A stretch of DNA of 64,000 nucleotides from Theristus sp. LFF4_11. Lineage: Eukaryota > Nematoda > Chromadorea > Monhysterida > Xyalidae. Made by a program: the position numbers and the translations under genes. Below, piece after piece: positions 47,701-58,667 of this stretch. Position 1 is the first letter of the stretch. Each line of letters starts with the position of its first letter. The stretch spans positions 1 through 64,000 of the forward strand of contig JASANC010002121.1 in assembly GCA_030248135.1 (NCBI GenBank). Direction: 5' to 3'. The notes under the pieces are model-generated. The model was not told the origin of the DNA, ran no database searches, and worked only from the letters and a program-made list of their open reading frames with translations.

Positions 47701-50700
47701 AGCCTAAGCCTAAGCCTAAGCCTAAGCCTAAGCCTAAGCCTAAGCCTAAGCCTAAGCCTAAGCCTAAGCCTAAGCCTAAGCCTAAGCCTAAGCCTAAGCC
47801 TAAGCCTAAGCCTAAGCCTAAGCCTAAGCCTAAGCCTAAGCCTAAGCCTAAGCCTAAGCCTAAGCCTAAGCCTAAGCCTAAGCCTAAGCCTAAGCCTAAG
47901 CCTAAGCCTAAGCCTAAGCCTAAGCCTAAGCCTAAGCCTAAGCCTAAGCCTAAGCCTAAGCCTAAGCCTAAGCCTAAGCCTAAGCCTAAGCCTAAGCCTA
48001 AGCCTAAGCCTAAGCCTAAGCCTAAGCCTAAGCCTAAGCCTAAGCCTAAGCCTAAGCCTAAGCCTAAGCCTAAGCCTAAGCCTAAGCCTAAGCCTAAGCC
48101 TAAGCCTAAGCCTAAGCCTAAGCCTAAGCCTAAGCCTAAGCCTAAGCCTAAGCCTAAGCCTAAGCCTAAGCCTAAGCCTAAGCCTAAGCCTAAGCCTAAG
48201 CCTAAGCCTAAGCCTAAGCCTAAGCCTAAGCCTAAGCCTAAGCCTAAGCCTAAGCCTAAGCCTAAGCCTAAGCCTAAGCCTAAGCCTAAGCCTAAGCCTA
48301 AGCCTAAGCCTAAGCCTAAGCCTAAGCCTAAGCCTAAGCCTAAGCCTAAGCCTAAGCCTAAGCCTAAGCCTAAGCCTAAGCCTAAGCCTAAGCCTAAGCC
48401 TAAGCCTAAGCCTAAGCCTAAGCCTAAGCCTAAGCCTAAGCCTAAGCCTAAGCCTAAGCCTAAGCCTAAGCCTAAGCCTAAGCCTAAGCCTAAGCCTAAG
48501 CCTAAGCCTAAGCCTAAGCCTAAGCCTAAGCCTAAGCCTAAGCCTAAGCCTAAGCCTAAGCCTAAGCCTAAGCCTAAGCCTAAGCCTAAGCCTAAGCCTA
48601 AGCCTAAGCCTAAGCCTAAGCCTAAGCCTAAGCCTAAGCCTAAGCCTAAGCCTAAGCCTAAGCCTAAGCCTAAGCCTAAGCCTAAGCCTAAGCCTAAGCC
48701 TAAGCCTAAGCCTAAGCCTAAGCCTAAGCCTAAGCCTAAGCCTAAGCCTAAGCCTAAGCCTAAGCCTAAGCCTAAGCCTAAGCCTAAGCCTAAGCCTAAG
48801 CCTAAGCCTAAGCCTAAGCCTAAGCCTAAGCCTAAGCCTAAGCCTAAGCCTAAGCCTAAGCCTAAGCCTAAGCCTAAGCCTAAGCCTAAGCCTAAGCCTA
48901 AGCCTAAGCCTAAGCCTAAGCCTAAGCCTAAGCCTAAGCCTAAGCCTAAGCCTAAGCCTAAGCCTAAGCCTAAGCCTAAGCCTAAGCCTAAGCCTAAGCC
49001 TAAGCCTAAGCCTAAGCCTAAGCCTAAGCCTAAGCCTAAGCCTAAGCCTAAGCCTAAGCCTAAGCCTAAGCCTAAGCCTAAGCCTAAGCCTAAGCCTAAG
49101 CCTAAGCCTAAGCCTAAGCCTAAGCCTAAGCCTAAGCCTAAGCCTAAGCCTAAGCCTAAGCCTAAGCCTAAGCCTAAGCCTAAGCCTAAGCCTAAGCCTA
49201 AGCCTAAGCCTAAGCCTAAGCCTAAGCCTAAGCCTAAGCCTAAGCCTAAGCCTAAGCCTAAGCCTAAGCCTAAGCCTAAGCCTAAGCCTAAGCCTAAGCC
49301 TAAGCCTAAGCCTAAGCCTAAGCCTAAGCCTAAGCCTAAGCCTAAGCCTAAGCCTAAGCCTAAGCCTAAGCCTAAGCCTAAGCCTAAGCCTAAGCCTAAG
49401 CCTAAGCCTAAGCCTAAGCCTAAGCCTAAGCCTAAGCCTAAGCCTAAGCCTAAGCCTAAGCCTAAGCCTAAGCCTAAGCCTAAGCCTAAGCCTAAGCCTA
49501 AGCCTAAGCCTAAGCCTAAGCCTAAGCCTAAGCCTAAGCCTAAGCCTAAGCCTAAGCCTAAGCCTAAGCCTAAGCCTAAGCCTAAGCCTAAGCCTAAGCC
49601 TAAGCCTAAGCCTAAGCCTAAGCCTAAGCCTAAGCCTAAGCCTAAGCCTAAGCCTAAGCCTAAGCCTAAGCCTAAGCCTAAGCCTAAGCCTAAGCCTAAG
49701 CCTAAGCCTAAGCCTAAGCCTAAGCCTAAGCCTAAGCCTAAGCCTAAGCCTAAGCCTAAGCCTAAGCCTAAGCCTAAGCCTAAGCCTAAGCCTAAGCCTA
49801 AGCCTAAGCCTAAGCCTAAGCCTAAGCCTAAGCCTAAGCCTAAGCCTAAGCCTAAGCCTAAGCCTAAGCCTAAGCCTAAGCCTAAGCCTAAGCCTAAGCC
49901 TAAGCCTAAGCCTAAGCCTAAGCCTAAGCCTAAGCCTAAGCCTAAGCCTAAGCCTAAGCCTAAGCCTAAGCCTAAGCCTAAGCCTAAGCCTAAGCCTAAG
50001 CCTAAGCCTAAGCCTAAGCCTAAGCCTAAGCCTAAGCCTAAGCCTAAGCCTAAGCCTAAGCCTAAGCCTAAGCCTAAGCCTAAGCCTAAGCCTAAGCCTA
50101 AGCCTAAGCCTAAGCCTAAGCCTAAGCCTAAGCCTAAGCCTAAGCCTAAGCCTAAGCCTAAGCCTAAGCCTAAGCCTAAGCCTAAGCCTAAGCCTAAGCC
50201 TAAGCCTAAGCCTAAGCCTAAGCCTAAGCCTAAGCCTAAGCCTAAGCCTAAGCCTAAGCCTAAGCCTAAGCCTAAGCCTAAGCCTAAGCCTAAGCCTAAG
50301 CCTAAGCCTAAGCCTAAGCCTAAGCCTAAGCCTAAGCCTAAGCCTAAGCCTAAGCCTAAGCCTAAGCCTAAGCCTAAGCCTAAGCCTAAGCCTAAGCCTA
50401 AGCCTAAGCCTAAGCCTAAGCCTAAGCCTAAGCCTAAGCCTAAGCCTAAGCCTAAGCCTAAGCCTAAGCCTAAGCCTAAGCCTAAGCCTAAGCCTAAGCC
50501 TAAGCCTAAGCCTAAGCCTAAGCCTAAGCCTAAGCCTAAGCCTAAGCCTAAGCCTAAGCCTAAGCCTAAGCCTAAGCCTAAGCCTAAGCCTAAGCCTAAG
50601 CCTAAGCCTAAGCCTAAGCCTAAGCCTAAGCCTAAGCCTAAGCCTAAGCCTAAGCCTAAGCCTAAGCCTAAGCCTAAGCCTAAGCCTAAGCCTAAGCCTA

Positions 50701-51035
50701 AGCCTAAGCCTAAGCCTAAGCCTAAGCCTAAGCCTAAGCCTAAGCCTAAGCCTAAGCCTAAGCCTAAGCCTAAGCCTAAGCCTAAGCCTAAGCCTAAGCC
50801 TAAGCCTAAGCCTAAGCCTAAGCCTAAGCCTAAGCCTAAGCCTAAGCCTAAGCCTAAGCCTAAGCCTAAGCCTAAGCCTAAGCCTAAGCCTAAGCCTAAG
50901 CCTAAGCCTAAGCCTAAGCCTAAGCCTAAGCCTAAGCCTAAGCCTAAGCCTAAGCCTAAGCCTAAGCCTAAGCCTAAGCCTAAGCCTAAGCCTAAGCCTA
51001 AGCCTAAGCCTAAGCCTAAGCCTAAGCCTAAGCCT
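47701..51035 (+). repeat. Telomere-type (GCCTAA)n array, ~555 perfect copies
   Basis: 3,335 bp of the hexamer AGCCTA (TTAGGC on the other strand) show no visible interruption. TTAGGC is the nematode telomere unit. The C-rich strand reads 5' to 3' on the plus strand, as at the left end of a chromosome, so DNA to the right would be on the chromosome side. The long Leu-Arg frame on the minus strand is a by-product of the repeat. Confidence 0.97.
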
Positions 51036-52138
51036 TGTTTCTGGTTGCAATGATGCGATGCTATGTTGTGTCTTCGACAATATTGTTGCTCATGCTTTGC
51101 TTGTGCTCTTGTCTATTTTTTTTTGTGTGTGTCTCAAGTTGCAGTTTCAAGTAAAAGTTGAATTGTCAAGAAATCAACACATCGCTTGAATAAACCGAGA
51201 ACTCAACACAGTAATCATGTCACTCAAGAACTCATGTTACTCTTGATGACTGTGCCATCAATACGTCAGTAATTATCAAGACACTTTCGAAAAATATACA
51301 TTTTGCGTCAAATCTTGTCAATTGCTCAGCCAAATTTCATGTACGCTCACATAAAAAGCGGTGAAAAAAACTAAAATCAAGTCACATCAAGTCACACATC
51401 GTACGTACATGGTGTTGTGCACTTCCACTCTATATCTTTCAAAAAAATTGCATGTATTTTTCTTCCACCAGGTACAAGATCGTGTGCGCACATATTTTTG
51501 TCCAACTCTACAATCAGAGAGAAACTTTTTTTCGTGTGCTGTTGGCTGTGGTAATCACTAGGCATGTTTTGTCTGCTAGAAGGTCAATACATTTGTGCGT
51601 GCCACTTGTGCCTCAATAACAAACAACAATTCATGGCAGCCATGAACACGCCACACATGCATTTTGCGCGCATTCCGCTGATGTCACTGTGTCGCTGAAT
51701 TGATCAGTAATACTGCATTTTCAACAAAATCGCAATCATATCAAATAGTTTTTATCTGCTGTTTTGGAACGGTCATTTTCAGTTAACCGTCAACCTCGGA
51801 ATCAGGAAAACCACGAATTCATAACTTTCAGTCAAACGAAATTGCTAAAGTTGTGCCTGCCACTGGGAACATGTTTGTCTGTAAACTAGTGTCGCTAATG
51901 TTCCGGAAAAAATTCGGTGTCACGGAAATCTCCGAAGATGTTCTTAGCAACGGACTGTATGAAAGTTTGCGGGCTCACCAACACGAATCCACCGGATGGA
52001 CGAATTTTTTTCTGAGTTTTTCACGTGTACGGCTTCAATTGTTTTCAGAAAGCTCCGTCTTTTCTGGCGGCCAAAAATTGGCATTATTATTAATGCAGTC
52101 AGAAAGAGTGTTTCAACCAAGTTTCAAAAATCTGTAAA
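51036..52138. other. Region between array and membrane-protein gene
   Basis: AT-rich sequence with TCAAGTCACATCAAGTCAC-type short repeats near 51,375. A frame at 51,853-52,137 (MPATGNMFVCKLVSLMFRKK start) could be an upstream exon of the next gene, but no junction could be fixed. Confidence 0.4.
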
Positions 52139-53180
52139 ATGTCTGCGACGAGCTGCTCTCGCTTACCACTTTGGGTGAAGATGATGCTGTTTGCCGTGGT
52201 CTATCAATGGTTTCCCCAGGATTTCAACGAAGTCGTCCGTTATTTCTACCTCGGTCGTTTTATACAATTACTGACAATTTTTTCAAGCTTGGATTTTTCA
52301 GCCAGTCTGTTTTGGATTCACACACAAAAGTGTGACAGTGGATCTCTATTGTGTGTCACGAAAGTAAGTGGAGTTCAGGCGATTCTGATGATTGTTTTGT
52401 TTTTAGTGTCAGCGCTCACTGTGGTGACTTTCATCATGAAGTACAACTATCGGGTGCACACACAGATCATGCGGTTGCACGGAACATTTGTGGTACGTCG
52501 AGTTTCTGTTTTTAACTGATGTTTTTTGTTTGCTTTCATTTTGGTCTTTGTTGTTTTTATTTCTTGAACTGAACTCACAGGAATCTCTGTCAACTGAAGT
52601 ACTCTGCTTGATGTGCTTGGCTTGCCTCATTGTCTGTCCAACAGTAACGACCACGTTTGCCTTCTGGTGGATCCCAAGTAATGAAAACGTGAACAACTAA
52701 AAAAAATCCAGATTTTGTGCCGTCTTTTCTTCTGTGAATGAATATCTCTAACATTCTCGCTTGCAATCCTCCTTTTACCTTTTGCAACACTGAAATTTCT
52801 CGCAACACAAAAAATAGAAGTTTGACTCTTGCAAAATAATTCAAACCTTTTTTTTAATTTAATTTTGTTCAGCAACACTCGCATCCCATGGAATCAGCAA
52901 GGTGTGTGATATGCTAGATTTGCTGTTCTGTATGCGACGAAGGAGTGCTTCAGCAGAAACAACAAAATTGTCAAAAACTAAAGAGCCAGACACCCGTTTG
53001 TACGGGGCATCCAATCACAAAAGTTCCTGCAACGGGTTGAAGATTCATGAAATCAACAACAGCGACCACGAAGACGTTGCATACAAACGAACAATGGTTG
53101 TCAACAACGGTGCCGTGCTGGCAAACGGTAAACGCTTGCGCATTCGTACGACTGGCATGATAATGCTGCAAAAACTGTGA
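52139..53180 (+). CDS. Small multi-span membrane protein, unknown
   Basis: Three exons join in phase: 52,139-52,492, 52,581-52,677 and 52,873-53,180, giving about 252 residues (236 if a possible 48-bp intron at about 52,253-52,300 is removed, which keeps the frame). Four hydrophobic segments can be seen: LWVKMMLFAVVYQWFP, LLTIFSSLDFSASLFWI, ILMIVLFLVSALTVVTFIM and VLCLMCLACLIVCPTVTTTF. A polar tail of about 90 residues follows (CMRRRSASAETTKLSKTKEP to RTTGMIMLQKL), probably cytosolic. The fold resembles small tetraspan proteins, but I recognise no family motif. AATAAA follows the stop by about 47 bp. The gene lies 1.1 kb from the hexamer array, on what would be the chromosome side. Confidence 0.65.
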
Positions 53181-54035
53181 TTTTTGCCTCTGTTATCTAT
53201 GAAGTTACTGTTACTTTTTGAACGAGAATAAAAGGATGATCAAGCTTTGGTTTTTAGAGTGATTTGTTTTTAAAAGAAAAACTACATTACTGTAATAGCA
53301 ATGATCGACAAAAATGATCTTCTAATATGTTGATGAGCCATGCCATGATTGAACGTGCTTGGTGGTGCACACTCAAGGTCGGAACCAGTTCATAAAAAAT
53401 ATATTTTGCTAATTAAACAATATAGTATTCAGACATACAATGATTGAACGCGCATGAGGGTTCTGCAAAATCTCATACGAGCTTTTTGCTGAATTTATTA
53501 ATGCTACTGAGAATAAATTATGCTACTGACCGACCACAGTTGGGCACGGTACACATGCTCGGCTCACACACTTTAGAGACGATATTAAAAATTGAAACAC
53601 ATCTGATAAACAAGTGAACGCGCAAACGTGTTGTTCACGTCTTCATATTGTTGAAACCGAATTTTGATTGATTACTCCGCAATGAGAGTGTCAGTATATC
53701 AAAAACCTGTGAAATATCTTCCATGTCCAAATGTACCTTTTCGAATTTTCCTTCATGATTATTAGTTTCTGGATGACCAAATTGGTGCCACCTGCATTCC
53801 CCACCCCCGCATTCTTTATTGCAAATTTTTCAATGTAAAAAGCTATAAATTAAAAAAAGTCGTTAAAATAGTAGTTTGTAAGACTAAATAACCTAAATAC
53901 CTTGACTGTTTGTAAGACCACATCCCGCAGGGCGCAACTTTGTGCTCTGGTGCAATGGGGGTCGGTCGTACACGTTTTATACAAAAGGCACGTCGGAAAT
54001 CTGATATTTTTCTATGCCGTGATTTGCTTGGTTGT
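53181..54035. other. Intergenic stretch
   Basis: After the polyadenylation signal near 53,227 I see only AT-rich sequence without exon chains. Confidence 0.5.
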
Positions 54036-54250
54036 GGTCAGTACCGAAGGCGAAAGCAAATTTTCGAGGGGGTGTCGTCTCGCGGGAGGAAGGTGCCGAA
54101 AATGTTTCAGTGGGGGTGTCACTGTACCATGATTGATTTCTGCACTATTGTAGAAAACTTTCTTGGGGGGTTGCACACCCCCACCCCACCCGTGATGTTT
54201 TTTCGCTTAAATTTTAATGGAAAAACGTCAAATTTTGCTGCAAAATCTTT
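54036..54250 (+). mobile_element. Family B fragment
   Basis: It begins TCAGTACCGAAGGCGAAAG, followed by a short G-run and CTGCACTATTGTAGAAA, then ATTTTGCTGCAAAATC. It is truncated where family C sequence begins. Confidence 0.75.
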
Positions 54251-54472
54251 GAAATTACACGCTAAAATCAAGTATAAACGCGCATTTTACCTAAAATAAG
54301 CAACATTTTCAAAATTTCGAGCAAATATAGGTCAAAAATTTTGGTCAAAAATTTACTTATTTTATGTCTTCTAAGACAAAATTTTTTAGATAGATAATAT
54401 CTGAGTCAAAAAACCTCAGATTCGAAATTTTTTTGGGGGGACGGTTGTTCAGGCCCCCTAGAACAACTATGC

Positions 54473-55601
54473 CCCCGAAATAGTGTTGTGTACCGAAGCG
54501 ATTTTTTTTCGGTTTCGGTTTCGGTTGAGAAAATTTTTTGATTTCGGTTTCGGTTTCGGTCTCGATTGATGAAAATTTTTTTTCGGTTTCGGTTTCGGTT
54601 AGGTTACCGAGCATTGCACCTCTTCCTGTTTCGGTTTCGGTTACCGACAAAATATTTCATTTCGGTTCGGTTTCGGTTGATTTTCGGTTTCAAATGAAAA
54701 AGATTGCTTGATCGATGGCGCATATATATTGCAAGTTGCATGCAACATAAATTATTCAGTTTCAGTGCTTTCAGGATAGATTCTCCGATAAATTGTAAAA
54801 ATTTAGGGTGCGGTGGATAATGAATGCTAAAATGAAAAGAGGAAGAGAAACGGAACGGACCCTTGGCCTGCTTTATAGCTTTATTCAAAAAATGTTTCAG
54901 TGTTGCCAGATGTTTCCTAAACAGCCCTAATCCAAATCCTAATCCTACTGCCTAATCTTGACGCAAATCTAATCCTGACCTTATCCTGAGGCTTCGCAAG
55001 CCTTTTCAAGGAAGAAGAACTGAAAACTATCGCGTTTTGAGAGCGTTCTTTTTGCGGTCGGAGCGTGTGCATGTGCACGTGGCCAATCAGCAAGAGGATG
55101 TGCATTGTGCATTCCAATTCCAGGTGCGCGTGCGTTGAATAAAGAAGCTTTTCGAGAACGGACTGTTGGATCGTCAGAACAGTCAACAGAACAGACGTCA
55201 GACAGTGCCCCCCCACCCACACGGCGCCGTGACCCGTGAGGATTAGTTCAATCAATCACCCTCCACACCCCGATCAATTTCCTCCTCTGATTCTGATCCT
55301 GATCAACCCCCACATATTTTTTATATTCTCTTATTTTCTGGTGGGTCAAACCCCCCCCTTGGACTTATGTAACCGAAAAATAACCGAAAATTCAAATTTT
55401 TCGGTTTCGGTTTCGGTTGGTGGACAATTTCTTTTTCGGTTTCGGTTTCGGTTCGGTTACCAAACACTGCACCTCTTCCGGTTTCGGTTTCGGTTACCGG
55501 TGCTCGAAAATGCAACGGTTTCGGTTTCGGTTGGTGATTTTTTCTTGGTTTCGGTTCGGTTACCGAGAATTTCGGTAACCGAACACATCACTACCCCGAA
55601 A
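54473..55601. mobile_element. hAT-type element with GGTTTC-rich ends
   Basis: The element (54,481-55,593) has ends TAGTGTTGTGTACCGAA and TTCGGTAACCGAACACATCACTA-type (inverted, imperfect), and an 8-bp duplication CCCCGAAA on both sides. Runs of TTCGGTTTCGGTT fill 54,505-54,690 and 55,395-55,580. The interior includes the CCTAATCC-type strings and the module shared with 14,205-14,400. No transposase. It inserted into a family C repeat. Confidence 0.85.
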
Positions 55602-55765
55602 ATCACATGTCCCCCTCAAATTTTGCAGCTATCTATCTGGAAAATTTGCTCCAGCTATCTGCATGTATATCGGCGAGGTCGTCATTATAATTGATTGAAT
55701 TTCTAGCCGGTAAGTTAGCTTTCAGGTGAACTGGGGGATAATTGTGGTGTTTTGAGGGTCAAAAT
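55594..55765. repeat. Family C remainder
   Basis: CAGCTATCTATCTGGAAAAT continues the family C host interrupted by the hAT-type element. Confidence 0.65.
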
Positions 55766-56933
55766 TAGGGTTGTTAAACAAAAATCGAATTTAAAAAAAA
55801 GTGATTAAAAAACAAAAATGCCGATTTAAAAATCAAAAAAAATTTCTTCTAATATGCTCTGAAAACCTTAATTTTGGCACAATTTTTCGAAAGTTCAACA
55901 AAAATTTTCTTTGATTTGATTTCTCGTAAAACCGTCAGCAGCAGTCGATTTTGGACCGTTTTACCGACTAATTTTAGCTTCGACAACATCTGCGATGAAG
56001 TTTTTGAGCGTCCCAAAGCTTGGCTTACCATTTCCGATGCAGTCAGTACCGAAGACGAGAGGGGGTGGGGGGGTACACCCGACCTCCGCGTAGGGGGGGT
56101 GGGGGGGGGGGGGTCACGCGACACCCACCCCCCAAAACCTGACACTGGACCATCCACACCCCCCCCCTCGAAATTTGCTTGACACCCCACCCACCCCCCC
56201 TACATGGACCTAAGTAACAGTGACACCCCCAAAAATTTTCTCGGACCACCCAAAAATCATGAATTTTTGCTCAAAAACCATGACTTTTTGTCTTTAAAAT
56301 CCATAATATAAGCTAAATATATGATAACTTGACATTCTTCATTGTAATTTCAAAAATTTTGCAGCAAAATTTAGCTTTTTTCCTTCAAAATTTAAGCGAA
56401 AAAATCTCATGGGTGGGGTGGGGGGTGTGCACCCCCCAGAAATTTTTCTACAATAGTGCACCCACCCCATGGCCCACGCCTGGGGGGGTGTCACTGTACC
56501 ATGACTGACACCCCCCCCCCCACTGAAAAATTTTCGGCACCCCCCCCCCCCCCCCCACGTGACGACACCCCCCCCTCGAAAATTTGCTTTCGCCTTCGGT
56601 ACTGATGCAGATAAGGTGACGATTCGTCTCGCAGAGCGTCCGAGCTGCTCCGTTTGCAGCGCAACGTTGTCTGGTTGCTGCTTCGTGTCGTGTCGTCTCG
56701 ACATCATCAAAAGAATTGATCGAAGTTCAAGCCGGTATGTTTGTCTTCACTTTAGCATTAGTTTAGCTGGGGACAATTAGTGACGTTTTGGGGGCAAAAC
56801 ACCAGAAGAGGCATGGTAACGGTTTGGAAAAGGGAATATGTGGTTCTTCGAACTCCCTGATTGATTTAGCACAACTTTGATTTTTGAATTTTTTTAAATA
56901 ATAAAAGACGATTTTTGTTTTTTTAACAACCCT
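55766..56933 (+). mobile_element. hAT-type MITE, family A, split by a family B insertion
   Basis: The start TAGGGTTGTTAAAC and the end TTTAACAACCCT enclose a family A element of about 607 bp, interrupted by 561 bp of family B at 56,043. The interruption lies inside the conserved ATTTCCGATGCAGATAAGG block. Confidence 0.85.
56043..56603 (+). mobile_element. G-rich foldback MITE, family B, clean insertion
   Basis: This 561-bp unit starts TCAGTACCGAAGACGAG and ends CTTTCGCCTTCGGTACT. It is flanked by GATGCAG on both sides (56,036-56,042 and 56,604-56,610); the uninterrupted target is visible at 19,384. It has GC-rich ends with G- or C-runs and an AT-rich middle (AATATAAGCTAAATATATG). This copy defines the family seen many times between 11.9 and 20.8 kb. 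There is no coding frame. Confidence 0.88.
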
Positions 56934-57728
56934 GCTTCGAAGACAAAAATTTTCAGATAGATAGATAGATAGCTGGCTGAGAGATATGTTTTTAGATAGA
57001 TAATAGCTGAGCCCATAGTTGTTATAGCTGGAGAAAATTTTCCAGATAGATATAGATAGATAGCTGGAAAATTTTGGGAGGGCCGCGGCCCGCGGGGGGG
57101 TGTCGACTTGGTTGGGGGCAGTACCGTGGGCGGGGGGGTGGGGGGGGTACCCCCCCCCGGAGCCCCCGAGACCGTGGGGGGGGGGGGGGGGGGGGGGGGG
57201 CACCGTGCCACCCCCCCTAAAACCGGGCACCCCCCCCCCCCATCGTACCCCCCCCCTCGAAAATTTGGCCGACACCCCCCCCCCACCCCCCCATGAAATT
57301 TTGTCTGGCGGACACCCCCCCCCCAAAATTTTCTGCACACCCTAAAATTTTTTTCGACAATCATGATTTTTTGTTTATAAAGTCCCTAATACAAGCTGAA
57401 TATATGATAACTTGACCATCTTCATTGTAATTTCAACGATTTTGCAGCAAAATTTAGCGTTTTTCCTTCAAAATTTAAGCGAAAAATTATCATGGGGGGG
57501 GGGGGGGGTGGACCCCCCCCACAGAAAATTTTGAAAAAATGCACCCCCCCCCCCCATGGGACCCCCGGGGGGGGGGGGGTCCCACGTTACCATAGGTTGG
57601 ACCCCCCCCCCCCCTCACTTTTTGGTCGGCACCCCCCCCCCCCCACGGTACCATACCCCCCCCCCTCGAAATTTTTTTTGGGCCCACGGTACTGGTTGGG
57701 GGGTACCCCCCCCCACGCCCCCCCCCCA
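56934..57728. repeat. Families B, C and G-rich block nest
   Basis: A family C piece (AGATAGATAGATAGATAGC, 56,955-57,070) is followed by G- and C-runs with TCCGCCAGAC-type and TCATGATTTTTTGTT stretches. Non-coding. Confidence 0.65.
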
Positions 57729-58257
57729 CAGCCGTAGCGAAAGTGCGGGGGGTGGAGGGGGGTCCACCCCCCCCCCCCTCAGCCAAAAATCCTGCCCGTG
57801 CACGGGCAGATACCCGTGTACCCCCCCTCGGCCCTCCCCCCCTTTACCTCGACACGGGTTCTAGACTCCCCCCACCCCCCTCCGCGAGAAAACACGGGAT
57901 CGCACCCCCCCCTCACGGTGGTCAATTTTTCCAAAAATACCGTAATTTTTGCATTTTTCTTGACGTTTGTGTCTGTCCCTGCATATATTTTGTTGTTTCT
58001 GACCAAACAAGCAGCTTGTTTGCACAAAATATTCTGTATTTTACAAGAATTTCTGTGTTTTTCTGAGGCAAAAATTTGGTATTACCCGTGCGATCCCGTG
58101 CACCCCCCCCCCCCTCACGAAATTTTTCTGCCAGTGCACCCCCCCTCAGGAAAATTTGCTGCCCGTGCACCCCCCCCCTCACCGAGAAGGCACCTGACCG
58201 CCCCCTCTAAAATTAGGCAAACACCCCCCCTCACCCGAGGTCCCGCTTTCGCTACTG
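57729..58257 (+). mobile_element. hAT-type element, family D, short copy
   Basis: Ends are CAGCCGTAGCGAAAGTGCGG and CCCGCTTTCGCTACTG. At 529 bp it lacks the CCTAA-containing inner module of the two core copies, so it may represent the original element. Confidence 0.8.
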
Positions 58258-58427
58258 CCCCCCCCCATCTTGACCCCATCCTGGGTAAAATACACGTTTA
58301 TACTTGATTTTTAGCATATTTTATGCATTATTTGACTGTTTTTATGGCTTTTTTGCGTTTTAGCTATCTATCTATTTAATTTCAAAATTTTGACCGCCCG
58401 CCCCCCCCCCAAAATTTTTCGAATCGC

Positions 58428-58667
58428 GTCCGTGGCGCAGCGGTAGAACTTCGGCCTACAGTTCTGTAGGTACGAGGTTCGAACCTCGCTGTGGACAAGA
58501 CATACTCGTGGAAAATTAGAGTGACCAATGAACATCTAATGGTCTATTCCCTCCTGAGCCGAGGGTAAAATTGGGATCGGGGCAGTATTGCCCGTCTCCA
58601 CCGGAGTTTGGTACCTTCGGGTTTCCGGAACCGGCGCGCGTTCAAATAAATTTAAAAAAAAATTAAA
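58428..58667 (+). mobile_element. tRNA-derived SINE
   Basis: The head 58,428-58,496 has A-box TGGCGCAGCGG, a B-box-like GGTTCGAACC (one base short), paired ends GTCC/GGAC and a six-base anticodon loop (CCTAC-AGTTCT-GTAGG). A 140-bp body and an A-rich tail (TTTAAAAAAAAATTAAAA) follow. It sits in a family C repeat at CGAATC/TCTATC, with a short AATC duplication. Confidence 0.75.

Noticed and set aside
47538..51080. A 1,180-residue minus-strand frame of alternating Leu and Arg
   Set aside because: It is the translation of the TTAGGC hexamer in one of the frames without a stop. No splice, start context or non-repeat domain supports a gene.
51853..52137. An independent gene before the membrane protein
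   Set aside because: A plausible N-terminus is present but the frame ends without features, and no splice junction to the next gene could be placed in phase. It was left as a note only.
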